A stretch of DNA of 32,672 nucleotides. Source: a virus. The translations under genes and the position numbers were made by a program. Position 1 is the first letter of the stretch; each line of letters starts with the position of its first letter. The stretch covers positions 1 to 32,672 of IMG/VR virus record IMGVR_UViG_3300038463_000495; one strand, written 5' to 3'. The notes beneath the pieces were generated by a model. The model saw only the letters and a list, made by a program, of their open reading frames with translations, had not been told where the DNA came from and did not search any database. Positions 1-7,247 of this stretch are shown here, one piece after another.

Positions 1-2823
1 CGCGGTATCGCTAACGCCAGCGCCTTCGGTAACGACGCGCGTGAGTACGCGCAAGACTTAATTCCGGTGACGGTTGCTGCGCCCGGGATGGTGGGCGGGA
101 TCGGAAAGGTTCTCGGGGCGGGCGGGGAGGCGCTGGGGTGGGGCGGGCGCATCGCTGCTATGGCTGGGCGCGCCTCACAACTCGGGAAGCTCAGTCCTTT
201 CGCAGGACGCGTCGGCTCGGTGCTGGCGGGCGACGCCGCGGCTGTGGGCAATACAGGTGCGCGCGTTGCAGGGGCAGCTAATGCAGCATTAGGAGAATCT
301 AGCCCCTTGTGGAGTAAGCTCGCACCCTCTGCTGCACAGCACGCGTTTAACTCGTGGCCGGTTGGGCTAGCTGAGTATGGCGCTGCCGCTGTCGATAACT
401 CCAAAGAGTGGCAGCATTACTGGGGGTTGGATCAGAGCCCTGAGGGACAAGTTGTCAGTAGGCTTCCGTTGGAGCAGCAGAAAGAGCTAAACGCGCGTGC
501 GGTGGCGTACACAAACACCGCTATGGCGAACCGTCCAGAAGCGGATATCGAGGAAGAGTACGAAAAACAGCTTAAGCAGCTGAAGACGCAAGTCATGCAG
601 AACAGCTACCACGCTACCCCGCTGGATCGTGTCCCGCTCAAGTTTAACGCGGACAGCGGCGTAGACTTCAACAACCCGGAGGCGGGAGAACTCGCTAAGT
701 TGGGCGACACCCTAGCTGACCGATACCGCCAGTACCTGGTACCAAAGTTGCACCAGCAAATTTTATCTGGACAACAAACTCCTGCGGTACAAAAAGGGCT
801 CGCGAACTATACCGACGCGGTGCGGCATAATGTCGTAAACGCTAATAGGGAGCTAAGCGAGGACGGCAGTGCTACCCCTGAGATTGATCCAGCGTATATC
901 CAGAAGTACTTGCCCGAGGAGCACCGTGCAGGCTTCCAAGGATGGCTTAACGGCACGGGTACGATTACCCCAGAATTGCGCCACGCGGTACAAGACCTAC
1001 ATATGCACTACAATATCGGTAACAAGCTGGGGTGGAATAAGCTCGAAGCTCCGCCCACTGCGCCTGTTGACACTAAGAACCTATGGGCGCCACCGGCACC
1101 AGCAACCCCCACACTACCTATGACTACACCCTCCTCCGCAATCGCCGCGATAAAAGCCGCTGCCGCCTTCGACGCGTGGTTTTACAAGGTCGCGATCTGG
1201 GACATGCCTAAGGTTCCACCAGTGGGGCCTGGCGGACCAGGAGAAGAGCCTGTCGCCGCGCCAGTATCGCCCCTGCACCCTGATGGCATTAATGCAACGC
1301 CGGTAGCAGGTCCGCCACAACCAGAGATACCGTTCGAGACTGACCTGCCAGCAGACCAAGCGGCACCTCCTGGCGCTGTACCTCCGCAAGCACCAGCTAA
1401 ACCAGGCGAACTGCCACAACCAGAAGCTGCCTCGCCAGCCCCGCCACAGACGCCCCTGCCGAAAGTAGGCCCTGGCGGGGTTAACGTCACCCCGTTTTTA
1501 GAAGAGCCGCCCCCTGGTGGCGGACAGCCTACTACACCGGACGCAGGTAATCCACCAGGCGCAGGCAGCCCACAACCTGGAGCTACCGCTCCTGGCGGGG
1601 CTAATACACCTGGCACAGCTAATGCGGTCGCGGGTAAAGCAGGTGCGCCTCCAGCTGCCCCCGTAGGAGCAAAACCTGCCGCACCTGCCGCAAAACCTGC
1701 TGCACCTGCGCCTATGGAGGACTTTCACAGCAAGATCCTGCCGCCCGAGCAGTTCGAGCAGATGCGCCACCAGATTTCTACACCAGAGTTCGAACAGTTG
1801 GCGCAAACCAACCCAGAGCAAGCCAAAAGCACTCTGGATAAGTTCTGGACCGCAGCTATCGCACAGAAAGCGGCACAAAGTGAAAAAGAGCTAGGCACTG
1901 GCTTTAACCCCGCGCAGTGGGCAGGACAGAAGATGTCGGAGATACACTCCCACAATTTCTCGCCCACTACGTGGAAAGACATCCACGCGGAAGCGTGTAA
2001 GGACGCAGGGGTAAACCCGCAAGACCCAACGATGTTCCAGCAGATCGGGGCGCACCTTAGCGGGTTGATTGACCGAGCGGTGAAGGGTGATACAGACGCG
2101 CAGCTTAAGTTGGCGGGGTACGCCTTCGGGGTCTGCGGTATTGCCGCGGGTCTTTACAACATGGTAACCAACGGCGTCGGGGTAGCGAGTGTGGCCCCCT
2201 TGGTTGCTGGTACGTTAGGTATCGCTGGCGGAGCGGGTGCCTTCGACAGCTTAGGGAGTATGCTCGGCGGATCGCCTGGTACACAACCAGGAGGTAGCGG
2301 GCAGGTCGGTAATCCTACTGGTGCCGCTATCTATAACCCGCACATGGATAACGACAATCCGAACAATCCCCCGCCGCTGCCAGCTAGCCCCCTGGATAGC
2401 CCCGGGAAGCCCCCTGCCGCTGCGTCTGGGGCACCCGCACCCCAAACACCGCCTGGAACACCTCCTGGGGCTCCAGCGGCTCCTGGAGGCAATCCTGCGC
2501 TCGCCATGATGCGTAACCCTAATGCGTCGTCGAAAGATATCGAATCAGCGGGGCAGCAACTAATGCACGATCCTGCTGCGCTGCAATCGATGCCGCCGAA
2601 TAGTCCTGAAACGATACAGTTCGTGCAACGCTACGCCAGTGTTAATCCAGAGTTCAAAGCTGGGCTAGTAAAGTTGAAGTCAAGTATGGGCGGGCTGCTC
2701 GGCGGACTCGTGACCCCGCAGCGTATAGTCGACGCAACGAAAGATCCTGCGACAGGACAACCTACAATGTCGCCCGAACAAGCTGAATGGTTAATGAAGG
2801 TCGCGCCAAACGTACAGATTTGA
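1..2823 (+). CDS. Large Pro/Gly-rich virion-like protein (5' end outside window)
   Basis: The reading frame is open from base 1 to a TGA at 2821-2823, so the gene very likely starts upstream. A GTG at 67 is the first in-window start but has no convincing ribosome site. What is seen: a Gly/Ala-rich N-terminal part, a charged helical segment (about 450-1000), a Pro/Ala/Gly-rich low-complexity region (about 1200-1710), a second globular part (about 1715-2090), a hydrophobic Gly/Ala-rich segment (about 2100-2270) and another Pro-rich linker before an Ala/Pro tail. No enzyme motif is recognised. Length, low-complexity linkers and hydrophobic glycine-zipper segments resemble internal virion, ejection or tape-measure-type proteins of large phages. 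That role is inferred from composition and from similar neighbours, not from a recognised family. A terminator follows directly. Confidence 0.75.
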   Translation, partial: RGIANASAFGNDAREYAQDLIPVTVAAPGMVGGIGKVLGAGGEALGWGGRIAAMAGRASQLGKLSPFAGRVGSVLAGDAAAVGNTGARVAGAANAALGESSPLWSKLAPSAAQHAFNSWPVGLAEYGAAAVDNSKEWQHYWGLDQSPEGQVVSRLPLEQQKELNARAVAYTNTAMANRPEADIEEEYEKQLKQLKTQVMQNSYHATPLDRVPLKFNADSGVDFNNPEAGELAKLGDTLADRYRQYLVPKLHQQILSGQQTPAVQKGLANYTDAVRHNVVNANRELSEDGSATPEIDPAYIQKYLPEEHRAGFQGWLNGTGTITPELRHAVQDLHMHYNIGNKLGWNKLEAPPTAPVDTKNLWAPPAPATPTLPMTTPSSAIAAIKAAAAFDAWFYKVAIWDMPKVPPVGPGGPGEEPVAAPVSPLHPDGINATPVAGPPQPEIPFETDLPADQAAPPGAVPPQAPAKPGELPQPEAASPAPPQTPLPKVGPGGVNVTPFLEEPPPGGGQPTTPDAGNPPGAGSPQPGATAPGGANTPGTANAVAGKAGAPPAAPVGAKPAAPAAKPAAPAPMEDFHSKILPPEQFEQMRHQISTPEFEQLAQTNPEQAKSTLDKFWTAAIAQKAAQSEKELGTGFNPAQWAGQKMSEIHSHNFSPTTWKDIHAEACKDAGVNPQDPTMFQQIGAHLSGLIDRAVKGDTDAQLKLAGYAFGVCGIAAGLYNMVTNGVGVASVAPLVAGTLGIAGGAGAFDSLGSMLGGSPGTQPGGSGQVGNPTGAAIYNPHMDNDNPNNPPPLPASPLDSPGKPPAAASGAPAPQTPPGTPPGAPAAPGGNPALAMMRNPNASSKDIESAGQQLMHDPAALQSMPPNSPETIQFVQRYASVNPEFKAGLVKLKSSMGGLLGGLVTPQRIVDATKDPATGQPTMSPEQAEWLMKVAPNVQI

Positions 2824-2850
2824 TAATCGTACGTTCGCAGAAGAGTTATA

Positions 2851-2908
2851 AGCCAGGGTACGGTTGAGAGGTTTCTCCTTTACTCAATACCGTCCCTGGC
2901 TCTTTTCT
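2851..2908 (+). terminator. Rho-independent terminator after the large virion-like gene
   Basis: GCCAGGG-T-ACGG (from 2852) pairs with CCGTCCCTGGC (2891-2901) with one bulged T. An internal mini-hairpin GAGA..TCTC sits in the loop, and TCTTTTCTTA follows. It lies 28 bases after the stop codon of the upstream gene, so it probably ends that transcript before the repeat region. Confidence 0.8.
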
Positions 2909-2921
2909 TAAAGATAGAGAA

Positions 2922-2988
2922 ATTTTTTGTGAGAGACTATTCTCTTCCGTAAGGAAGAGAATAGTAGAGAATAAACAGCTCCAACATT
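2922..2988 (+). repeat. Structured direct repeat, copy 1 (hairpin plus conserved tail)
   Basis: A 67-base element nearly identical to copy 2 at 3028-3093. It begins ATTTTTTGTGAGAG. It then has a perfect 13-bp hairpin (2936-2948 with 2953-2965, loop GTAA) and ends with the tail ATAAACAGCTCCAACATT. It lies in an AT-rich non-coding stretch of about 325 bases (2824-3149) that holds only the terminator and these repeats. The function is unknown: candidates are a regulatory RNA structure, an RNA processing site, a protein-binding site or a phage-polymerase signal. Confidence 0.85.
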
Positions 2989-3027
2989 GTTTTTGCAATT
3001 TTCATCATATGAACAAAAAGTAAGAAG

Positions 3028-3093
3028 ATTTTTTGTGAGAGACTATTCTCTACCGTAGGTAGAGAATAGTAGAGAATAAACAGCTCCAACATT
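3028..3093 (+). repeat. Structured direct repeat, copy 2 with compensatory stem change
   Basis: A 66-base second copy, about 106 bases after the first. Its stem (3042-3054 with 3058-3070, loop GTA) is again a perfect 13 bp. The T-A pair in copy 1 (2946/2955) is an A-T pair here (3052/3060), so pairing is kept although both bases changed. The tail ATAAACAGCTCCAACATT is identical. Confidence 0.85.
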
Positions 3094-3120
3094 CCCGACG
3101 CCAAAAAGCTGCTCTTGTAT

Positions 3121-3136
3121 ATAAACAGCTCCAACA
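3121..3136 (+). repeat. Third copy of the tail motif, without hairpin
   Basis: ATAAACAGCTCCAACA occurs a third time here, matching 2971-2986 and 3076-3091 exactly. It lies 14 bases before the start codon of the next gene. Since this copy lacks the hairpin, the tail may be an element in its own right, such as a binding or processing site. Confidence 0.75.
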
Positions 3137-3149
3137 AATTGTACATGAG

Positions 3150-3473
3150 ATGAAATTTCTTCTGATCCTGCTTTGCTTGCTCTGGTCACTGCTAACTTAT
3201 GCCTCTGGGGAGTATTTCAGTAAGCGTTACGCGAACACACCGCGCTACTACCTTATTGGGTGTGTAACGCTTTCCTACGCCTTAGCCCAGGTAGGGTGGC
3301 TCCCTGCCCTGCGCTTGCATAATCAGCTATCCGCGCTTACCGTGGTCTGGTCGCTCTCTGCGCTCGTCTGCGGGGTGCTTATCGGCGTTATAGCCTTCGG
3401 GGAGCACTTATCGAGCTGTCAGCAGGTAGGCATGTTCCTGGGGTTTATCGCGATGATTCTGATGTTTGCGTAG
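3150..3473 (+). CDS. Small four-helix membrane protein, SMR/DMT (EmrE-like) type
   Basis: 107 aa, almost entirely hydrophobic, with four predicted membrane helices (about residues 1-19, 32-51, 61-82, 88-107). Size and topology match small multidrug resistance proteins or half-size DMT/EamA transporters. The last third (FGEHLSSCQQVGMFLGFIA) has the 'F.E.L...Q..G..L...G' pattern of EamA/SMR repeats. The membrane-embedded Glu of helix 1 typical of EmrE is not clearly in place: a Glu at residue 21 lies at the end of helix 1. Transport activity and substrate are therefore uncertain. There is no strong ribosome site before the ATG. The gene stands alone between the hairpin repeats and a weak hairpin, and could be a cargo gene acquired from a bacterium. 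Confidence 0.7.
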   Translation: MKFLLILLCLLWSLLTYASGEYFSKRYANTPRYYLIGCVTLSYALAQVGWLPALRLHNQLSALTVVWSLSALVCGVLIGVIAFGEHLSSCQQVGMFLGFIAMILMFA

Positions 3474-3525
3474 CGAAGTCCTCTACGCACCTACTATGTA
3501 GTTCGGTAATATAAACACTATACAC

Positions 3526-3550
3526 CTCGCGCGTGCGAGTGAATCTTTTT
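3526..3550 (+). terminator. Weak hairpin with T-run between transporter and cold-shock genes
   Basis: CTCGC (3526-3530) pairs with GCGAG (3535-3539) over a four-base loop, followed by TGAATCTTTTT. The stem has only 5 bp. It could be a weak terminator of the membrane-protein gene or a structure in the 5' leader of the cold-shock gene, whose ribosome site AGGAG begins just after it. Confidence 0.4.
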
Positions 3551-3565
3551 AGCAGGAGTACGTAG

Positions 3566-3793
3566 ATGCCGATCAAAGGCACCATTAAGAAGTTATCTGA
3601 ACGCGGATTTGGTTTTATCAAGGCGGACACTGGCGGATCGGACATTTTCGTTCACGCCTCCGCATTCGTCGAAGGCACCGTCTTTGACGAGCTAGTCGAA
3701 GGACAGCGGGTCGAATTCGAGAAAGAAGCCGGAACCGGCGACAGCAAAGACAAGACGTCTCGCCCCAAAGCGATCGACGTCAAGCTAATCTAA
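3566..3793 (+). CDS. Cold-shock domain protein (CspA family)
   Basis: 75 aa, the usual size for a single cold-shock domain, an OB-fold that binds single-stranded RNA or DNA and can act as an RNA chaperone. Both nucleic-acid-binding motifs are visible: RNP1 GFGFI at residues 14-18 and RNP2 DIFVH at residues 26-30, then the VEGQRVEFE strand and the terminal AIDVKLI strand. A good ribosome site (AGGAG, 8 bases before the ATG) supports the start. Its leader contains a small hairpin that might affect expression. Csp-like proteins are fairly common in phages. Confidence 0.93.
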   Translation: MPIKGTIKKLSERGFGFIKADTGGSDIFVHASAFVEGTVFDELVEGQRVEFEKEAGTGDSKDKTSRPKAIDVKLI

Positions 3794-3867
3794 GCTGCAT
3801 TTTCGCGGCATTATAAAGTGTGCGTGGACTTACTACGTACATACTGCACCAGAAGCAAGGAAGCAAA

Positions 3868-4515
3868 GTGGAAGAAGTGTTGGGGGTGCAGAGACGCCTC
3901 CTGGACGAGTGTGGGAGTTTTCAAGGGTATCAGACGTGGCACGAGAACTATATGCCCCTGTTCAACGAACAGGAGCATACGTTTATGCCACGAGAGCGCG
4001 CGGAGAAGGATCCGAGCTTCAAGCAGCTGATACCGTACATCATGATCTGGAACGAAGACGGGGTTGCTGCGTACTGGCGCGGCTCGGGACAAGGTGAGTC
4101 TCGGCTACACGGTAAACGCAGTATCGGCTTCGGCGGGCACATCAACTCGGTTGACGCAGACATGGCCATCGGCGGATCTGCGTACGAACGCGGGTTGGCG
4201 CGTGAACTGGAAGAGGAAGTGGTGTTCACGCCAAAGCCTGACTTCATTACCCCGTACATCGTTGGGTTGCTCAACGACGACAGTACCGAGGTTGGTAAGG
4301 TGCACCTGGGGATTGTGCACTATCTTGATATGACCGGGCTCTGCAAGATTACCGCTAAAGAGGCGGATATTGCGGGGCTTGAGTTTCTACGACTAGAGGA
4401 CCTGGTTGCGAACCGCGATCAATTCGAGACGTGGTCGCAGTACTGTATTGACGAGCTAGTCTTGCAGTTGCAGATGTCGACTCTCGCGGACGCAGATCCG
4501 CAAAGCGAAAAATAA
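3868..4515 (+). CDS. Nudix-type hydrolase / phage phosphoesterase-like protein
   Basis: The start chosen is GTG 3868, because AAGGA at 3857-3861 is ideally placed. The GTG at 3820 would add 16 residues with no ribosome site. The N-terminus (VLGVQRRLLDECGSFQG) fits a group of phage proteins annotated as phosphoesterases. The Nudix core is clear: a GFGGHIN segment, a loop, then RELEEEVVF carrying the Mg-binding Glu residues. The box departs from the standard pattern: there is an extended loop between the first Gly and the REL helix, and Val replaces the last Gly. Nudix enzymes hydrolyse nucleoside diphosphates linked to other groups; the substrate here cannot be told. The gene ends in its own terminator. 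Confidence 0.85.
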   Translation: MEEVLGVQRRLLDECGSFQGYQTWHENYMPLFNEQEHTFMPRERAEKDPSFKQLIPYIMIWNEDGVAAYWRGSGQGESRLHGKRSIGFGGHINSVDADMAIGGSAYERGLARELEEEVVFTPKPDFITPYIVGLLNDDSTEVGKVHLGIVHYLDMTGLCKITAKEADIAGLEFLRLEDLVANRDQFETWSQYCIDELVLQLQMSTLADADPQSEK

Positions 4516-4524
4516 CGCTTTTTT
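4502..4524 (+). terminator. Rho-independent terminator overlapping the end of the Nudix gene
   Basis: AAAGCG (4502-4507) pairs with CGCTTT (4516-4521) around the stop codon, followed by TTTG. It is short, but T-rich and well placed. Confidence 0.6.
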
Positions 4525-4537
4525 GTGTAGTGCCCTC

Positions 4538-4566
4538 TTGACAGCAAAGCATTGCTGTGCTATCAT
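4538..4566 (+). promoter_or_regulatory. Consensus sigma70-type promoter
   Basis: TTGACA at 4538-4543 and TATCAT at 4561-4566 are separated by exactly 17 bases. The -35 box is perfect and the -10 box matches at five of six positions. It lies just after a terminator and about 75 bases before the start of the 75-aa gene. It implies transcription by the host sigma70 holoenzyme and marks the start of the transcription unit beginning at 4641. Confidence 0.88.
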
Positions 4567-4640
4567 GCTAGCAATCTTGAGGTGCCCGTAAATTTTGTAC
4601 ACGAGAACAATTTTGAATCTGTACTCAAAGGAGAAGGAAG

Positions 4641-4868
4641 ATGAGTATTAATTTTGGTGGGATAGCTCTTACGTGGGAAACCCCGAAAGAAGTTGAAGAC
4701 GTGGACAAGAACGAGGTTGCCTTAATCAACGGCGTGCGATACCGTCGCGGAGATTTTCTTACGCATCGTAAGTTTGTAGATGCGGTCACAGCTGCAATAA
4801 CTTCGTCAGAGGTGTTGAAACAAGACATCCAGCGGCAGATTGCGGCACTGCAGGCACAATTGCGGTAG
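4641..4868 (+). CDS. Small hypothetical protein
   Basis: 75 aa, family not recognised. The ribosome site AAAGGAG/AAGGAAG before the ATG is strong. The N-terminal half is mixed and probably beta-rich (NGVRYRRGDF). The C-terminal part (KQDIQRQIAALQAQL) is a short amphipathic helix suited to oligomerisation. It is the only gene between the consensus promoter and a very strong terminator, so it probably forms a highly expressed single-gene transcript early in infection. That expression pattern is inferred. Confidence 0.8.
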   Translation: MSINFGGIALTWETPKEVEDVDKNEVALINGVRYRRGDFLTHRKFVDAVTAAITSSEVLKQDIQRQIAALQAQLR

Positions 4869-4893
4869 GCTACGATTACTTTGAGAATACGTA

Positions 4894-4923
4894 TCTGCCG
4901 GGGTAGTTCGCTACCCCGGCAGA
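4894..4923 (+). terminator. Strong terminator with 13-bp stem and TTCG tetraloop
   Basis: TCTGCCGGGGTAG (4894-4906) and CTACCCCGGCAGA (4911-4923) form a perfect 13-bp stem capped by a stable TTCG loop. A T-rich tract follows (CTTTCAATAATTTTT). It ends the single-gene transcript from the 4538 promoter. Confidence 0.92.
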
Positions 4924-4933
4924 CTTTCAATAA

Positions 4934-4947
4934 TTTTTAGCTATCAG
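4934..4947 (+). repeat. 14-base motif TTTTTAGCTATCAG following a terminator (copy 1)
   Basis: TTTTTAGCTATCAG is found here and again at 18535-18548, each time at the tail of a strong terminator and just before the next gene. It might be part of a shared terminator module or an overlapping promoter for a phage-modified polymerase. No function is shown. Confidence 0.5.
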
Positions 4948-4953
4948 GGACTT

Positions 4954-5727
4954 ATGCCAAAACTATTCAAGGACCACGTCATCCTGTGGTTGAATGCGGC
5001 GGAGCTTGAACCCGCGCTAGCGTTCGCACGCGATTTTCGCTGCTGCTCTCGGACCGCGATGGTTGGACCTAACTTCTTTTTGGCGCACGGTCCAGCTGGT
5101 GTACGGTGCTTATACGAACTCGGTGTAAGCGATGTTGTTTTGGATTTACGTTTAATAGGAAACCCGCAGGAGATTCGACAGTGTGTGACAAGTGTAGCCC
5201 AGTTGGGTGTGAAGGCGGTGACCATCAGTGCCTTTGCAGGGAAAACAAATCTGGAAAACGCGTTAAGTGCAGCAGAGGCATCGAAAGCCAAAACGGGCAA
5301 GGTAACCCGCCCGTATATCTTGGTATCCCCGTTACCACCACACATCTCGGACGCGGAGATGGTAGACGCCCTGGGGTTACGGGTACGGCATAAAGACCAC
5401 ATTAAGCTCGCTACCCAGCTTGTTGTAGACACCAGGGCGGATGGCATCATCGTCGACTACGAAGACACGCACGCGGTTCGCAGGGTAAGCAGAGACGTAG
5501 CGCAAGTAGTATTCGCGCAAAAGAAGCCCCACAACCCGCACGAGATTGAGGCGCCCGGCACACGCGACCTGCCCAGCATTACTGAAATCCTGCTTACGAA
5601 AGCCGCACACGTAATTTTTGATTCACAGTTGGTGCGTAACACCGACGTGGACTGGTGTGCCGATATGATGATGAAAGAACTGGCAAACCTCCCAAGGAAA
5701 AGGGTCAAAACGAATGTCTACGGGTGA
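4954..5727 (+). CDS. Orotidine-5'-phosphate decarboxylase-like protein with altered active site
   Basis: 257 aa with the TIM-barrel outline of PyrF: VILWLNAAELEPALAFAR for strand/helix 1, MVGPNFFLAHGP, GVSDVVLDLRLIGNP, LGVKAVTISAFAG, and a C-terminal APGTR like the phosphate-binding PGIR. The catalytic residues differ: the Lys of the 'LKVG' strand is Met36, and the DxKxxD signature reads D64-L-R66-L-I-G69, so Lys becomes Arg and the second Asp becomes Gly. The usual strand-1 Asp is Asn14. The scaffold and phosphate site are kept but decarboxylation is unlikely. It may be a neofunctionalised or regulatory relative. It overlaps the next gene by 14 bases, and that partner is also catalytically altered. 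AGGGA just before the ATG supports the start. Confidence 0.75.
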   Translation: MPKLFKDHVILWLNAAELEPALAFARDFRCCSRTAMVGPNFFLAHGPAGVRCLYELGVSDVVLDLRLIGNPQEIRQCVTSVAQLGVKAVTISAFAGKTNLENALSAAEASKAKTGKVTRPYILVSPLPPHISDAEMVDALGLRVRHKDHIKLATQLVVDTRADGIIVDYEDTHAVRRVSRDVAQVVFAQKKPHNPHEIEAPGTRDLPSITEILLTKAAHVIFDSQLVRNTDVDWCADMMMKELANLPRKRVKTNVYG

Positions 5728-6379
5728 TATGGGAATGATCTACTTAGTGAGGGCAGCTGCTACGGTTAACGACGGGAAAAACTACCCGAAGCTTCTCGGA
5801 CGGCAAGTACCGCAGGGGTTATCGGAAACAGGCAAGAAGCAGGCGCAGAACCTTGCGGTACACCTCGCTAAGAGAAACATCACCGCGATCTACACGAGTT
5901 CGATGTCCGCTGCGGTACAGACCGCGCGTGCTATCCGTGCCGACCACGAGGTGCCGCTGACGTTTTGTAGCTCCCTGGTGGAAGCAAACTTTGGCACGTG
6001 GGAAGGGCAGGAGCTCGCCCAGTTGGTGCGAGATCCGTACCACCCGCAGTTTATGGGCGGGGTAGGCTTCCCGGAAGGAGAGACATTCAAACAGGTTTGT
6101 CGGAGGACTTACCAGTACATCAAACAACTAGCAGAGACCCACGCTCACGACAGGATTGTAGTGGTCTCGCACGAGTACCCCTTGCGCGCTCTAATCTGCC
6201 ACCTCTGCAAGGTGCCCTTTAGCAGGATGCGCGAAGTTGACCAGGAACCTGGAAGAGTAAGCTTAGTTCGAGTCTTCCGCGGGGTGCTTGAGCTGAAAGC
6301 TGTAAATAATGACCTCGCTTACGTTGAGGAGGACATGGAAGAACCATGCGATACGTTTTCTGTTTCCCAATCACCGTAG
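5714..6379 (+). CDS. Histidine-phosphatase (phosphoglycerate-mutase-like) protein lacking the catalytic His
   Basis: 221 aa with the fold signatures of the histidine phosphatase superfamily: IYLVRAAAT at the N-terminus, LSETGKKQAQNLA, IYTSSMSAAVQTARAI, an L.E..FG.WEG segment (residues 88-98), and VVVSHEYPLRALI. The RHG signature reads R13-A14-A15, so the phospho-accepting His is Ala. The Arg usual in 'S.L.RA..TA' is also Ala (residue 66). The second His (H153) and the acidic Glu90 remain. A normal phosphotransfer mechanism seems impossible, suggesting a binding or regulatory role. The start ATG lies inside the end of the upstream gene, with AAGGA before it, so the two are translationally coupled. 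Confidence 0.8.
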   Translation: MSTGDMGMIYLVRAAATVNDGKNYPKLLGRQVPQGLSETGKKQAQNLAVHLAKRNITAIYTSSMSAAVQTARAIRADHEVPLTFCSSLVEANFGTWEGQELAQLVRDPYHPQFMGGVGFPEGETFKQVCRRTYQYIKQLAETHAHDRIVVVSHEYPLRALICHLCKVPFSRMREVDQEPGRVSLVRVFRGVLELKAVNNDLAYVEEDMEEPCDTFSVSQSP

Positions 6380-6582
6380 CGGTGGTAACACCGGACGGTA
6401 ACCTTTCGCGCTTACGCTTCGGCGGCGGAGAGGTTGTTAATACGGTTGCACGCACCGTGCACCCGGTAGCCAACACTGGTTGGACAATGAACTTTGAGTT
6501 GACTGACGGCACTATGTTGGTCAACGTACCGAACCACGCGATTCGCTGGGAAGGCTATACCGATAAGGTAGGCACGAATTAA
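6346..6582 (+). CDS. Small hypothetical protein
   Basis: 78 aa, not recognised. It overlaps the preceding gene by 34 bases in another frame, with AGGAGG at 6327-6332 and GGAAG at 6337-6341 upstream of the ATG. The sequence looks all-beta (ITVAVVTPDGN, WTMNFELTDGTMLVNVP), with no Cys or metal motif and no membrane segment. It sits between the phosphatase-like gene and thymidylate kinase in one operon, which gives no clear functional hint. Confidence 0.7.
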   Translation: MRYVFCFPITVAVVTPDGNLSRLRFGGGEVVNTVARTVHPVANTGWTMNFELTDGTMLVNVPNHAIRWEGYTDKVGTN

Positions 6583-6593
6583 GAAGGAAGAAG

Positions 6594-7247
6594 ATGCTTT
6601 GTGCAGTGGAAGGTATTGATGGGTCGGGAAAAAATACGCAAGCTATAAAGCTCGTTGAGCGGGTCTCGCGCGAGTACGGGGACGCTGCTTTCTTTAGCTT
6701 CCCTGACTACGCAAATTCTACGCTGGGTCCAAGGATTCGGCACTATCTGCGCGGTGCGCTAGGCACCGTATACGCTAATCACCCTTTGCTGGTGTCTTTA
6801 CTCTTCGCGGTAGAGCGATACGAAGCGCGCATCCCTATTGTGCAAGCACTAAACGTGGGTAAGACCGTCATTTGCGACCGGTACGTTCCTTCGAACCTTG
6901 CGCACCAAGCGGGTAAGCTCTACGACGGCGGACAATGTATGGACGTGCTCTCCCTTATTGCTCACATCGAGTACGCCATCCTGGACACGCCGACCCCCGA
7001 CCTGGTATTCTACCTGGACTTAACAGCGGAGCAGTCCTACGCGCGAACCCACGCACGTGACGACGCGCCAGATCTTCATCAGGACAACAAAATGTACCTT
7101 CGTAACGTGCGGCACGTCTACCAATACCTCGCTAAGGATCCCTCCTGGCATACGATCACGTGTTTCAACGAAGACGGTACGCCACGCACCGTGGACGAGA
7201 TCCACGCGGAAATCTTTGAAATCTTCGTGGCTGCTGCAGGTGTATGA
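6594..7247 (+). CDS. tmk: Thymidylate kinase (dTMP kinase)
   Basis: 217 aa, the normal length for the family. It phosphorylates dTMP to dTDP with ATP, feeding dTTP synthesis for phage DNA replication. Key features are intact: the P-loop GIDGSGKNTQ (residues 8-17), FSFPDY for substrate recognition, the DRYVPSNLAHQ motif containing the family DR(Y/W) signature, and an Arg-rich lid region in the second half (THARDDAPDLHQ). Ribosome site AAGGAAG lies 5-6 bases before the ATG. It is the one clearly functional nucleotide enzyme in this cluster. The next gene starts within its stop codon (ATGA). Confidence 0.95.
   Translation: MLCAVEGIDGSGKNTQAIKLVERVSREYGDAAFFSFPDYANSTLGPRIRHYLRGALGTVYANHPLLVSLLFAVERYEARIPIVQALNVGKTVICDRYVPSNLAHQAGKLYDGGQCMDVLSLIAHIEYAILDTPTPDLVFYLDLTAEQSYARTHARDDAPDLHQDNKMYLRNVRHVYQYLAKDPSWHTITCFNEDGTPRTVDEIHAEIFEIFVAAAGV

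Noticed and set aside
1182-1616. 144-aa minus-strand Gly/Pro/Cys-rich ORF
   Set aside because: Produced by the Pro-rich GC-biased codons of the + strand gene; no independent evidence.
2937-3146. Minus-strand ORF in the repeat region with repeated MLELFILYYSLP
   Set aside because: The peptide repeats only because the DNA hairpin repeats. No ribosome site and no other minus-strand genes.
3820-3867. Upstream GTG start for the Nudix gene
   Set aside because: No ribosome site, whereas GTG 3868 has an ideal AAGGA and gives the expected family N-terminus.
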